Shown: in pieces, positions 36,916 through 48,732 of the stretch
Position numbering within the stretch: the first letter of the stretch is position 1
Layout of the letters: each line of letters opens with the position of its first letter
DNA from: Rhabdophis nuchalis
Taxonomy: Eukaryota; Chordata; Lepidosauria; Squamata; Natricidae
DNA length: 64,000 bases
Assembly: GCA_039707465.1 (NCBI GenBank)
Contig: CM077649.1
Coordinates: forward strand, 16,446,001 to 16,510,000
Direction of reading: 5' to 3'
Notes under the pieces: generated by a model
Told to the model about the DNA's origin: nothing
Database searches by the model: none
Seen by the model: only the letters and a program-made list of their open reading frames with translations
Made by a program: the position numbers and the translations under genes

Positions 36916-37764
36916 TTATTTTTTTGATCTAAGTCTTTTGGCTATTGTATCTTCTTTCTCTCCTCCCTGGCCCCCCGCAGGCAGAGCCGTGGCCCCCTCC
37001 GTCCCCCCTGAATCTTCCCCCAGGGCAGAGGAATGTTTTTTAAGAAAGGCTTCCGCCTCAGCAACTGTTTTAATCCTCACTCTTCCTCCTTCCCAGAACA
37101 CCAGCATCCCTTCAGGTGTCATCCACTTGAACCAAATCCCGTGATCAAACAAGGTTTTAGACAAGAAGGAAAATTTCCTTCTTGAATCTCTAATTTTTCT
37201 AGGGATCTGCTTCAAGATAGTGACCGTTTCTCGATGATAAGTTAAAGGTTTCTCTCTCTGCGCTTTCAGGATTTCCTCTCTGGTTGACCTTCTAACAAAT
37301 TTCACATGTATCTCTCTAGGCACTTCATTCATCCTGGCATATGCAGAATTAATTCTATAGGCTAGGTCAATGTCCCCCCTGATCTCATCCTTAGGTTTTT
37401 GTAAATAGTCTGCTAAAATTGTACTCATAAGATCAGGCAGGCATTCACCAGAATCCTCAAGAACATTCTGAAATCTCAAAAAATATGTCATTCTTTCCAT
37501 ATCTATCCTAGACACACGCCCATTTATTTCCCCCACCTCATTAGAAACATTTTTAATCTCTCCCTTAGCCCCCTCCAACCCTCCTTCCAATTCTTCATTC
37601 TTCTGTGTATTCTCCAACACTTGCTTCCGGGTATCCAATAGTTCCTTTTTAAAAGTACTATTTTCAGCCCTCTGGGCCTTTATTTCTGATATCAAAGTCT
37701 GCATAGAGGTTTCAAGAGAAGCCATCCTTTGTTCCAAATTTACAAGTGCTGCTTCTTGTGCCAT
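36916..37764 (-). CDS. L1 ORF1 protein, intact
   Basis: 282 codons from ATG in AACCATGGCACAAG, with no stop or frameshift. Residues about 1-90 form the coiled coil (LEQRMASLETSMQTLISEIK; later NEELEGGLEGAKGEIKNVSN), which in L1 ORF1p makes the trimer. About 100-185 is the RRM-like domain (MTYFLRFQNVLEDSGE...ADYLQKPKDEI, DLAYRINSAYA, PREIHVKFVRRSTREEILKA). About 185-250 is the basic C-terminal domain (PRKIRDSRRKFSFLSKTL, GMLVFWEGGRVRI). The family binds RNA as a chaperone in L1 ribonucleoprotein particles. A Gly-rich low-complexity segment and RLRSKK follow. It has the normal length for vertebrate L1 ORF1p. Confidence 0.9.
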   Translation of the reverse strand: MAQEAALVNLEQRMASLETSMQTLISEIKAQRAENSTFKKELLDTRKQVLENTQKNEELEGGLEGAKGEIKNVSNEVGEINGRVSRIDMERMTYFLRFQNVLEDSGECLPDLMSTILADYLQKPKDEIRGDIDLAYRINSAYARMNEVPREIHVKFVRRSTREEILKAQREKPLTYHRETVTILKQIPRKIRDSRRKFSFLSKTLFDHGIWFKWMTPEGMLVFWEGGRVRIKTVAEAEAFLKKHSSALGEDSGGTEGATALPAGGQGGEKEDTIAKRLRSKK

Positions 37765-38633
37765 GGTTAAAAGTTAGAATCACTGCCACCAAGATGGCGT
37801 TTTCCGGGTGGGGCTGGTGGGGCAGATCAGGAGCTCAGTTCAGTTCAGGGCCGTGAAGTTGCAAACAATTCAGAAACCAAAAGAGACACAATTTCCCAAG
37901 TCAGCAAATAGTAATAACGAAGGTATTCCAAAGAAGAAATCACAAATCCATCAAGAATTTTTTTTTTTTCCAAAAATCCAGAGAGAGTCCTGCTTTCAAA
38001 GAGACGCTGGAAATTTTCCTTAGTTGAAATAATCAGGCAGGGACAAAGAGAAGCCACTTCCACCGCCCATCTCAGCCAGAGGGAGAGAGTAGCAAAAAAA
38101 AGAATTTTTTTAAACTCAGCCAGACCTAGAAACAATGTTGCAAAAAGTCACAATCCACTTTCCCTTGTTAGAGACCGTCCGGAGTGAAAGTTTCCGCTTT
38201 CCCTTTGCAGAGAAGCCATTTTAACGTGCCGCTTAAATCCGAGGGGGTTTTTTTTAAAAATAAACACCCCCCTCCCAGTCCGTTCAGTCTGGCTGGCAGC
38301 AGGAAAAAAAAGTTTTTTAAAGACTCACTCTCTCCTCGCAGCTGAAGCCTCGGGAGTCCTTCTGACTGAGCCGATCAGCCCTCCTCATAATTGTAAATGG
38401 CGCCGTCTTCCTTGGGCGAAGGGAGAACCCCCCGCTAGCATGTTCTCCCTCACCTGAGCCGCGCCGGGAGCCGCTTCCTCCACCGCCGTGGGGGGCGCGC
38501 CCCCCGACGAGCCGGCCCTACGGGAGACCCTCAAACAAGAGGAGTCTCGCCCCCGTTGGGGGGCAGAAGAAGAAACAAAGCGGCGAGCGAGCGCTAGGCT
38601 CGCCCGTCGCCGCAGGAGCCGGAACCGGAAGCC
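37765..38633 (-). promoter_or_regulatory. L1 5' leader (presumed internal promoter)
   Basis: GC-rich sequence upstream of ORF1 up to the target duplication, including CCGCCGTGGGGGGCGCGCC at 38482-38500. ATGGCG motifs resembling a YY1 core occur at 37793-37798 and 38397-38402, but on the opposite strand to L1 transcription. Promoter activity is inferred from position in a full-length 5' end only. Confidence 0.45.
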
Positions 38634-38759
38634 AACCGGAGCATATTTTGATGAACTTTTCTGTTCGTGAACTGAGTTGTTCGTGAACAGAAGCGTTCGT
38701 GAACCGAGGTACCATTGTACTTCTTAAAACTAAAGTTGAGAAAGCCTGTTCTAGTTCTT

Positions 38760-40064
38760 CCCCTTCATTATCTTTCCAAATCTCCATATCAATGTAGTTA
38801 TGGAATTATTATGAAATGATATATTCCCTAATGCAATATACATAAACATTTGTCACAATAAATAAAATATTCCCAGTTTAATTAGTAAAATTGACTATTC
38901 TAAAAATGCAAAAAAATCCACAGTGTAACACACAAAAACCTGAGACAAAGGAGAAAGAAGCAAAATAGTATGTGCAGAAAATAGTATAATAATACTTACC
39001 ACTACATAATTTAACATTGGAGTGAAAAAAATGTTTTTTTAGAGACCTAGTCCAAAATCTTGTCCCACTGAAAAACAACCAATATTTTCTGAGTTTATCT
39101 AAAATATGTGCTGATAGGTTTGGGTTTTTTTTTAATTGATTAGAATCTTTAATCACCAAATAGAATTGGCTATTTTTAAGTTTCTCATAGCTTGACAGAT
39201 TTTTAAAATAGTTAAACCCATGGAATTATATCAAGGCATATACCATAAGAACATTATTATTAGAATTATTATAAAGTTTTGATTTCTTAAAACAGCTAAA
39301 CTCTAATATACTTTAGGGACAAATCCCAATCCAGACTATGTTACTATTGCTGCTAAACTGGCAATTCATCAAAAGAGTTGGATATTTCAATGGTAGAGTC
39401 TAAGTGAAATGAATTCAAATGCCTGACAGTAACTTTCAAGGTCAACAAAAAATTGAAGAATTAAGCCATCAAGTCAAGATTCAGGAAGGCCTTCCACAAA
39501 TCCTTTATTACAATGATACACTTTAGCATGTTTGCATGTCAATATATTCCAAGAATGGTTTTAAATCTTTTAATCTTGGTTGTCTGATAATCTCTGAACT
39601 GTGAGTTCTTAATCAAAATTCAAAGTAGACCTTAATTCACATCTATAAAATAAGAAGATTATACTCCCTTGACCTGTTTCTAGTAGGTCGTTCTGGTGCT
39701 TCACTTTCTTCCTTTAAAGCAAGTAGAAAAAGTAATTGAAAGCTCATGTAAAATGGTCAGATATTCTTTCATTAAACATGTTGTTTAATGACAGGCTATA
39801 AGGTATTTAATTCAGAACACCAAATATATCCCAGCTGCGCTAGCTTTTCAAGATAAACTAGTATTGTTGAGCTATTATAGAAACAATTGGGATTCTGCAA
39901 CACTCTGAACAGATATGTCAGGTTTCATTTCCTTTCTTTTATAATTTTATTTTTCTTTTGTTCTTGTTTTGTATTTCGATAATAAAAGGGGGAAGAGAAA
40001 GAAAGCACAGGAATTCAAATACTTTCGTATGATTCTTTAAAGCTGCAGTGCCTGTTTAGATTTA
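38760..40064. other. Intergenic, no recognised feature
   Basis: AT-rich; no repeat termini or coding features recognised. Confidence 0.5.
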
Positions 40065-40535
40065 GGTTTAGGATTATTAGTTTTTTATACCGCCCTACTC
40101 CCGAAGGACTCAGGATCGGTGTACAGCCAAGGTAAAACAGATATATAAAAGTTTTTTTAAAAAAACAGTTTTAAAAGCATATTAAACAATTTGGCCTCTC
40201 TTAAAATTAAAAAACCAAACAAACCCCGATTAAAATTAATAAAATTCATTAATAAAAATGCATATTTAAAAATTCATTTTTATGCCAGCTCGGCTTGTTG
40301 GAAAAAAAATGGTTTTGAGAGCACGGCGGAAGGTGCGTAAGTCAGGGATAGTTCTTAATTTAGGGGGCAATTCGTTCCAGAGGACCAGTGCTCCGACAGA
40401 GAAGGCTCTCCCCCTGGCTGTCGCCAGTCGACATTGTTTAGCTGACGGCACCATGAGGAGACCCTCTCTATGGGAGCGTACTGGCCAGTGGGAGGCTCTC
40501 GGTGGCAGAAGGCGATCTCGTAAGTACCCAGGATT
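40065..40535 (-). mobile_element. L2-group LINE, 3' end
   Basis: TTATTAGTTTTTTATACCGCCC, then on the - strand a C-terminal frame containing RLATARGRAFSVGALVLWNELPPKLRT (40454-40266), the subfamily with RLATARG rather than RAAPRG. Confidence 0.78.
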
Positions 40536-40693
40536 TATGAGACTGTTCCCAGGACTCTATATCCCATGCAGGAAAAAATAATCTCAAGGGAAAAGCAGGT
40601 TGTGAGTTGCAATCAGGCACTGCACTCCAACTCATAATCAGTAGATTTTCCAAACTGAACCCTAGTCATTGCAAAACCCTAGTCATAAGATTA

Positions 40694-41464
40694 CAGGTAG
40701 TGCTTGACTTAGAACTGTTGACCAAACTTACAATGGTACTGAAATGTTAATGTTTATTGCATTTGTATACCGCCCTTCTCCCTTGCGGGACTCAGGGCGG
40801 TGAACAGGCACAATAAAAACAACAAAAACATGAATATATAAAATACTTTAAAATGTCAATTAAAATGTCAATTAAATTAGGGGCCTGTTCTAAAACCAAA
40901 TAAAATTACTAAATAAAATCAATTAAAAATTACACCAGGCCGGCCACCCAGAATAAATGCGTTTTCAAGGCCCAGCGGAAGAGGCGTAGGTCAGTGATCG
41001 TACGTAGGTTTCGGGGGGTAGGTCGTTCCAGAGGGCAGGAGCTGCCACAAAGAAGGCTCTCCCCTGGGGGTCGCCAGCCGACATTGTTTGGCCGACAGTA
41101 CCCTGAGGAGGCCCTCTCTGTGGGAGCGAACTGGTCGGTGAGAGGTATTTATGACTTATGACCATTTTTCGCACTTATAACCATTGCAGCAACCCCATTT
41201 GTCACATGATCAACATTCAGATGTTTGGCAACAAATTCATATTTATGATGATTTCAGTGTCCAGGGATCAGGCGATCTTCTGACAAGGAACGTCAATGGG
41301 GAAGCCAGATTAATTTAACAACTGTGTTACTAATTTAACAACGGCAGTGATTCACTTAACAACTATGGCAAAAAAAGTCATGAAATGGAGAAAAATGCAC
41401 TTAACAAATGTCTTAGCAACAGAAATGTTGGGCTCAATTGTGTTCATAAGTCAAGGACTACCTG
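40694..41464. mobile_element. TA-flanked element (CAGGTAGT ends) split by an L2-group LINE
   Basis: Starts CAGGTAGTGCTTGACTTAG and ends CAAGGACTACCTG; TA at 40692-40693 and 41465-41466. The interior has the TTAACAACTATGGC / GGGCTCAATTGTG type motifs of this family (second copy at 59378-59760). A LINE end occupies about 40745-41150. Confidence 0.78.
40745..41150 (-). mobile_element. L2-group LINE, 3' end, nested
   Basis: GCATTTGTATACCGCCCTTC...CAGGGCGGTGAACAGG, then a - strand frame with AGDPQGRAFFVAAPALWNDLPP. Inserted into the CAGGTAGT element. Confidence 0.78.
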
Positions 41465-41525
41465 TAAATATTTGTGTAAAAGTTCTGTTCTAATGCAGAA
41501 ATCGGCTGTGTTTTCAGATTACAGA

Positions 41526-41754
41526 GTGGCGCAGTGGTTAGAATGCAGCATTGCAGGCTAACTTTGCTCTGCCGATTGACAGCAGTTCAGCAGTTCGATC
41601 CTGACCGGTTCAAGGTTGACTCAGCCTTCTATCTTTCCAAGGATGGTAAAATGTGACTCCAGATTGTTGGGGGCAATATGCTGACCCCGTAAACCACTTA
41701 GCGAGGCCTGTAAAGTATTGTGAAGCAGTATATAAGTCTAAGTGCTAGTGCTAC
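41526..41754 (+). mobile_element. tRNA-derived SINE
   Basis: GTGGCGCAGTGGTTAGAATG (A box), CAGTTCGATCCTG (B box), TTCAAGGTTGACTCAGCC core, and the end GCAGTATATAAGTCTAAGTG CTAGTGCT. The end resembles the L2-group LINE end, suggesting the mobilising partner. Confidence 0.82.
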
Positions 41755-42225
41755 GTTTGGAATTTTGCGGCCTTATTAAGTTTGCCTACAATTGCCACAG
41801 CATGACCTCCACTTTAAATTGCATCCAAACACTGCCTAAAGCTTTCTATTACCACAATTAACTTTGTGTTCTTTTTTAAGGGCAAAGCACAGGCCTCTGC
41901 TCCAAAATCATCCCACCAATGTTCTAAATGGGCACATTGACTCCTGGTGACTGCCTGTACAAGCCCCTGCAGTTTTTTTTTTTGGCAAGACTTCAGAAAT
42001 GTCTTGTCTTCTTCCTAGGACTAAGAGATTGTCACTGCCCCTAAGTTACCTTTGAGTGTAGTACAATACTAAAATCAATAGGTCAGAAATCAGTCTTCTG
42101 TTTTATAACCTGTTGCCTTAATCACTGCACAATATTGGCTGTCTCTTGCAAATAAAGTTAGAGGGGCGGGGAACTGGTGGGTGCGACTAGAACTGCATTT
42201 CTATATTCCTTCAAATGTTTTCATT

Positions 42226-42665
42226 TTTTTTCCATTTTATTGAACTTCTATACCGCGCCATTCTCCCAAAAAGGGACTCTGGGCGGTGCACAGGAAACTA
42301 AAAACATGAATATAAACATATACCAAAAAGAATAAATACATCATAAATAATCGATAAAATCTTATTAAATTAAACTATACCCTGTGCTAAAAACAGTGTA
42401 AAACCAATTGTTAAAACTTAATTTAATTTTAAATCAATCGGTAAAATAATCTCGGGGAATTAGGCCAGGCCAGCTAACTGAAAGAAGTGTGTCTTTAGAT
42501 GTTGATGGAAGAGGTGGAGGTCTGTGATGTTCCTGAGAGCGGGGGGCAGCTCGTTCCAGAGGGCAGGGCCCGCCACAGAGAAGGCCCTTCCCCTGGGCGT
42601 CGCCAGCCGGCATTGCCCGGCTGACGGTACCCGGAGAAGGCCCTTCGAATCGGTCGAAGGGATGT
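42226..42665 (-). mobile_element. L2-group LINE, 3' end
   Basis: CTTCTATACCGCGCCATTC...GGGCGGTGCACAGG, then - strand C-terminal remnants (GGPCPLERAAP-type frames). Truncated near TCGAATCGGTCGAAGGGATGT. Confidence 0.78.
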
Positions 42666-43328
42666 ATGTTTTCAGAACAACTGCAGAAGTTCATTCACAT
42701 AATTCAAGCGATTAGTAGAAGTTATTTCTTTCCTATGTAAAAAAAGGAGATCAGTATCTAATCTTACATTATGTGCAACCTTGTCTTTTTATTTTTATTC
42801 AGAAATAGCCAAACTAGAAAAGGAATGTGGAAAGATTTGGGTTTTTTCTGTCCTTCAGATAAGACTCTCTTAAAACAATTCTTTCATGCGTAAGAGATAC
42901 CATTGTCAAAATTTGCAATGAATGCCATTGGGATTATGAAAAAAGCTAACTTTGTCACAGAAAGTAATGGGAAATTCTGCTTTTATGAGTTTGGATCTTA
43001 GTAGATAGCATATTCCTTTTGATCATTAAAAATTCTAAATGTAATATCATGCAAATGATGAAAATATAATGGGAAAAATTATCAGTTCACCAACATTCTT
43101 CAGTGCTATTAGCAATATGTCTTCTAGATCAAAGAAATGTAATTTAAAAAGTAGCCCTTGGACTTAAAAATGAGCTGTTACATTTATGCTTCGTATTTTT
43201 AATTTATATTTTAGATCTACCATATCTGAAACATTCTAATAGAGAATTTTATACTTTAAAGGTGGAAGGAGCCCACCTTTGTTCACCTGTTTTCTGAGTA
43301 TATGATAAAAAACATCATTTGGGAGCCT
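42666..43328. other. Intergenic, no recognised feature
   Basis: AT-rich sequence between two LINE ends. Confidence 0.5.
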
Positions 43329-43890
43329 CTAGATGCTCCCATATAACACCGATCCTGCGCGAGCTGCACTGGCTTCCTGTGGCCTTTCGGGTGGGCTTCA
43401 AGGTTCTGACGACCATCTTTAAAGCGCTCCATGGCTCGGGGCCTAGTTATATGCGAGACCGCCTCCTGCCCCATATATCCCTTCGGCCGATCCGCTCCCA
43501 CAGAGAGGGCCTTCTCAGGGTGCCGTCAGCCGGGCAATGCCGTCTGGCGACACCCAGGGCAAGAGCCTCCTCTGTGGCGGGCCCTGCCCTTTGGGACGAC
43601 CTACCCCCTGAATTGCGTACCATCTCGGACCTCTGCCTCTTCCGCCAGTGTCTAAAGACACATCTTTTTCAGCAAGCCGGCCTAGCCTAACCTCCCGGGG
43701 GGACTATTTTTAGATAGTTTTAAATTGGGGATTTTAAAATTAGATTTTAGCATAGGATTATAATTTAATATGTTTTTAAATTTTGTATTTATTGTTTTGT
43801 ATGTTTTTAAATTCCTGTGCGCCGCCCTGGGTCCTTGTGGAGAAGGGCGGGATATAAATGTGATTAAAATAAAATAAAAATAAATAAATT
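43329..43890 (+). mobile_element. L2-group LINE, C-terminus and 3' end
   Basis: The + strand frame to 43690 reads CSHITPILRELHWLPVAFRV, FKALHGSGPSYMRDRLLP and SVAGPALWDDLPPELRTISD, ending ...KTHLFQQAGLA. A 3' end with TTTTAGCATAGG and GGGCGGGATATAAATGTGATTAAAATAAAA follows. The C-terminal frame is intact. Confidence 0.85.
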
Positions 43891-44374
43891 TTAAGCAACT
43901 GATAGTTTATTATGTTATTTCCACTGTCTATCTAAAGATGTATAAACTTGATATCTTTAATAGAGCATCTGCTGGATAAAAAAAATTCCCAGGGGTCCTA
44001 GGTGCTCTCTGAGCCTGGTTGTTTTCTTGTAGATATTTCCTTACCTAAGCTAGGTAACATCGTTTTATCAGTAAAACAAAATGTCATTGTTATTATCAAA
44101 ATTATTTGCCACCCATCTTGTGGTTCAAGGTGACTCTGAGACTTTTTTTTTAATCTTAAAAAAAGCCTGCAGGTTCTAAGATAACAATTCAGACATAACT
44201 GCAACAAACAAAAAGGACAAGCACTGGATTTTAAAAAGATGATCCTTTTTTTTTCCTGAAAATGAAAAAGAAAATCTTTTAGTCATCATAGAATAAACTT
44301 ACAGAATATTAAACATACTCAGTAATATTTTGTTTGGGGAAAACTGGTTTTGAAAAAATTAAACATGCTGGCTG

Positions 44375-44375
<1 letters not shown>

Positions 44376-44416
<41 letters not shown>
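44376..44416. repeat. (GT)n microsatellite
   Basis: About 20 GT units immediately before the first of the twin CAGTGGTGGG elements. Confidence 0.95.
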
Positions 44417-44417
<1 letters not shown>

Positions 44418-44418
44418 T

Positions 44419-44916
<498 letters not shown>

Positions 44917-44932
44917 GTGTGTGTGTATCTGT

Positions 44933-45391
<459 letters not shown>

Positions 45392-45478
45392 GTGTGCGTG
45401 TATGTGTGTGTGTATGCATGTGTGTATGTGTGTGTGTATAAGTATGTATAGGAAAGACGTAGAAGGACAGACAGACAG

Positions 45479-45705
45479 TTTGGGGTAGTGGTTAAGGCAC
45501 CATGCCAAAAACCTGGAGACCTTGAGTTCTAGTCCCACTTTAGCCTTGAAAGTCAGCTAGGTGACCTTGAGCCAGTCACTTTTTTTCAACCCTAGAAGGA
45601 GGTATAATGGCAAGCCACTTCAAAAAAAAAAAAAAACCTTGCCAAGGAAACTGCAAGAATTTGTCCAGGCAGACACGAGGAGTCAAAACTGATTCAAATC
45701 AGACA
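45479..45705 (+). mobile_element. tRNA-derived SINE (second type)
   Basis: TGGGGTAGTGGTTAAGGCAC (A-box region), GAGTTCTAGTCCCAC (B box), then GGTGACCTTGAGCCAGTCAC and CTTGCCAAGGAAACTGCA, a body unlike the family at 41526. Similar to the MIR/CORE-like SINEs of squamates. Confidence 0.72.
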
Positions 45706-46055
45706 CATGTGTACTTACATATGAATTCTTAGTTTGTAGGTATGTATACATACATAAAATAGAACCCACAACTGTCATGCTAATGAGACCAAATTCTAAC
45801 AATTTGCATATCTCCCCCCTACTGGTATCCCTCTTGATACTGTTGAATCACAACTTATTACAGCAAATCCTAAACAGCCAAAGCAATAATAAGGGCTTTT
45901 GAAACTTCTAGGTCAGCATCTGGAAGTTAAAGGATTCTGCTCTGAGAGATAGAGAAATAATCTCTTCCAAATATTAGTGCATATGGTTCTCCTCAAAGAC
46001 ATCCACAGTAGAGTCAAATCACCAAAATGGTGGATGCTTTTGTAATTAACAGATT

Positions 46056-46185
46056 AACAGAGTTGGAAGGGACCTTGCAGGTCATCTAGTCCAGCCCCCT
46101 GCCCAAGCAGGAGACCCTACATCTGCCTCTACCTAGGATTGAACTCACAACCTCCTGCGGCAAGTGACATCCAGTACGTCAGAAC
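46056..46185 (-). mobile_element. CR1 LINE, 3' end
   Basis: AGAGTTGGAAGGGACCTTGC, AGGTCATCTAGTCCAGCCCC on the + strand, the antisense of the CR1 3' region. Confidence 0.75.
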
Positions 46186-47870
46186 CAAAAAATCTGGACC
46201 ATTCACATAGATTGCAGAATTAAGGATTGATTGAAGCCAATACACAAGAATCTGGTCAACTAATGGTCAGTATTAAATTGGAGCTAGATAAGGATCAATG
46301 GAATTCAAGAGGGCTCGACTGGATCAGCTGTGGCAATGTAAGGAGTCTAAATTAATGACACTTTTTATGCCTCCCTCCAGCTCTTCCTGCTCTTCTCTTA
46401 CATGGTGACACTCATCATTTTGATACTGTTGATCCATCACTTCAGTCCTGTTCAAGCCAAAAAAATAAAGCTGTTTCTATGGAATGTCCAGTATTTACTT
46501 ATTCATTTCTTTTGAGTGTAAAGCAAGCAAAAATGAAAACACTAAAGAAATGAACATTTCTTTTACACATTTCTTTTATGTTGGAATTTTTACCCTGTTT
46601 TTATAATCTTAAATCAATATCCACGGTCCCTGATTTTATTGCTTTTCATAAATGTATAGCTAAAATTGAACATAATGTTAACTTAATGCTGTTTTTAAAA
46701 CACAGACACAAGTTAAAAACAATGGATCCGATTAATATAAATCCATAGCTTATTTCATATGCACCGATTATTATACTGACAGAAGTTGGCAAAGCAAGAT
46801 TATCGCTACTAAATGCCTGTCACATTTAAATCATGCTAAATGGCTTTTATGTAAGAAGCAATATGTTGCTAAATAGCAATTCTGCTTCATTTTAACTCTA
46901 TGAATACGTATATTCCACAAAAATGTGAAATTCACTTAATTCTGCCACCAGAATGAAAATGTAATAAAATATTGGAAAGTTGATTTTAAAGTTTTATTTT
47001 TACTAAATTTGCTATTGTATAAATAGCTTTGTGACTTCTTATACATTAATAGGCAATATTTTGCACATATGTTAATTCAATAAGAATGGCGTGGTGCAGT
47101 CCTTCTCTGGCAGCTGCCCACAAGTAAAGTCAATATGAAAGCCAGCTGGGAAAGTTGGCCCAGACACAATCATGCCATTCTACAGAGGTCACCCACACCA
47201 GCAACAGCCACCCTTGAGCCTACTTTGCTCACATTGCCCATCACTCCATGCTTACCTGATAGCTGACCAGCTGCTTGCAAGCTGCATGGGACTTGCTTAG
47301 CAACCTGCAATACTCACTTAAAAACAGAAATGATGATTTCTGTTACTAAGCGATGCAGCCATGTGACATTGTGCTTTATTGGCCACATCATTTAGCAATG
47401 GAAATTCTTGTCTCAATTATGCTTGTTAACCAAGAACCATCTGAACTGGACTTCAAATATTGGAAATACCGTCAAACTAGAGGAGAATTGTTTCAGTTCT
47501 CTAGGATACCAGAACACAAGGTCATCCACATAAAGGAAACACATGAAATAGCGGGATTAAACAAAAGTGTTACATGTAATTCTTACTGCCACCTTTCAAT
47601 TTACTGTTTTCCATTCTTTCTGGCCATAAAAAATATTTGTCTATGTACAGTGCTATAGACTAGGATAGGGAGGAAGTCTTTTTATACACATACAGATACA
47701 CATATAAAATGAAAATCTAAAAATAATTATAAAAACTTAAGGATATAAGGCTATATAAATTAAAAACCAAAAGTATTTTGGTAAAGGAAGTGGTAGAAGC
47801 ATTAGCTGGTATACAGAAGCATAAAAGTATGTCAAGTCATAAAGTTCTCTAATATGGCGAACTGTGCTCA
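46186..47870. other. Intergenic; faint mariner-like fragment at 47290-47460
   Basis: Mostly unrecognised AT-rich sequence. 47290-47460 has TTGCTTAGCAACC, TAAGCGATGCAGCCATGTGAC and CTCAATTATGCTTGTTAACC, like parts of the CAGGTAGT element but without ends. Confidence 0.4.
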
Positions 47871-47882
47871 TTAGATCTAGTG

Positions 47883-47972
47883 CAGGGGTCTGCAACGTTG
47901 GCTCTTTTAAGACTGGTGGACTTCAACTCCCAGAATTCCCAGGCCAGCCATGCTGCATGTTGCAGACCCCTG
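47883..47972. mobile_element. Palindromic hAT MITE, most of the right arm deleted
   Basis: Ends CAGGGGTCTGCAACG...TGTTGCAGACCCCTG; flanks ATCTAGTG (47875-47882) and ATCTAGGG (47973-47980). The left arm is of the CTCTTTTAAGACTGG type. 90 bp. Confidence 0.85.
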
Positions 47973-48497
47973 ATCTAGGGTATAAAATTGAGCGCCAAGC
48001 ACAAGTCATGATCTGACAAATTTTGAGCACTGCTTCACAGAACCTGACAGCATTGCATATTGTGTCAGGGTTGATATATGAAAGTAACAAGGGGGTGTAA
48101 AATAATCTATGCACCCTGGGTATTTACATAATAGTGGCAAGATGAGATTAGCATGGGGGGGGGGGTGTCACATGCTTTATTTCTATGTATCGAGAGTCAC
48201 TGAAATATTATCTTTTCCATTAAGGAATATTCCTATATTGGTCTTCAAGGCCAACTGAAGGTAGGGTAAAGGCACTTCTGGGTTTAGCCACCTCAAGTTT
48301 GATTATTTATGCCTCAAGTGGAGGACTGGATTCACTGACAATAAAGACTGGTGCCCTGGCTAGACCTGACTGGTGTCTGTGTCTGTTATGCATTGTCTAA
48401 CAAGGTTTGGCCTAATACGCTATGCTGAGTATAAGAAAGACATGGAGAAAATCGCAAGGATTAGATTTTAGATGCCCCTGCTTGTTTCCATGTAGAT

Positions 48498-48724
48498 CAG
48501 TGGTAGTCCGCCTGGTCCCTACCACCCACTATTGCGCATTCCAGCTTTCATGGTGGGCGGTAGGGGTTTTGTCCGATACTGAAGCACTGTCCTTTTTTTT
48601 AATTTAATTGACTTCCCTACTTTATAAATCACCATTACTGTGGAACTGGTGGGCGGTTAGAAAATTTTACTACTAACAGAGATACAAAAGTGGGTGATAG
48701 GTATAAAAAGGTTGACTACCCCTG
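48498..48724. mobile_element. hAT-like MITE (CAGGGGTAGTC family)
   Basis: Ends CAGTGGTAGTCCGCC...GGTTGACTACCCCTG; exact duplication ATGTAGAT at 48490-48497 and 48725-48732. Opposite orientation to 32265-32623. Confidence 0.9.
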
Positions 48725-48732
48725 ATGTAGAT

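Larger units (their letters stand above)
36641..38633 (-). mobile_element. ORF1-only L1 (HAL1-like) insertion
   Basis: Complete by its flanks: target duplication AACCGGAGCATATTT at 36626-36640 and 38634-38648. On the - strand it has a GC-rich leader of about 870 bp (38633-37765), the 282-codon ORF1 (37764-36916), then about 270 bp with AATAAA (36663-36658) and a short A-tail. A normal L1 has a 3.8-kb ORF2 between ORF1 and the 3' UTR; none is present. It could be a lineage-level half-L1 or an L1 that lost ORF2 by internal deletion or splicing. Confidence 0.85.
36334..38717. mobile_element. TA-flanked (Tc1/mariner-like) MITE, CAGTGGTACCTCGG ends, containing an L1 insertion
   Basis: Starts CAGTGGTACCTCGGTTC and ends GAACCGAGGTACCATTG, with TA at 36332-36333 and 38718-38719. 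Many internal TTCGTGAAC/GTTCGTGAACCG subrepeats lie in both arms. Without the 1993-bp L1 insertion and one copy of its target duplication the element would be about 375 bp, non-coding. Confidence 0.85.

Noticed and set aside
41526..41754. tRNA gene
   Set aside because: A- and B-box sequences are present but no cloverleaf closes, and the sequence continues into a SINE body with other copies in the window.
46321..46530. Possible small exon around CTCTTCCTGCTCTTCTCTTA
   Set aside because: The pyrimidine-rich stretch and a nearby AATAAAG suggest a terminal exon, but the frame is short and no partner exon or family is recognisable.
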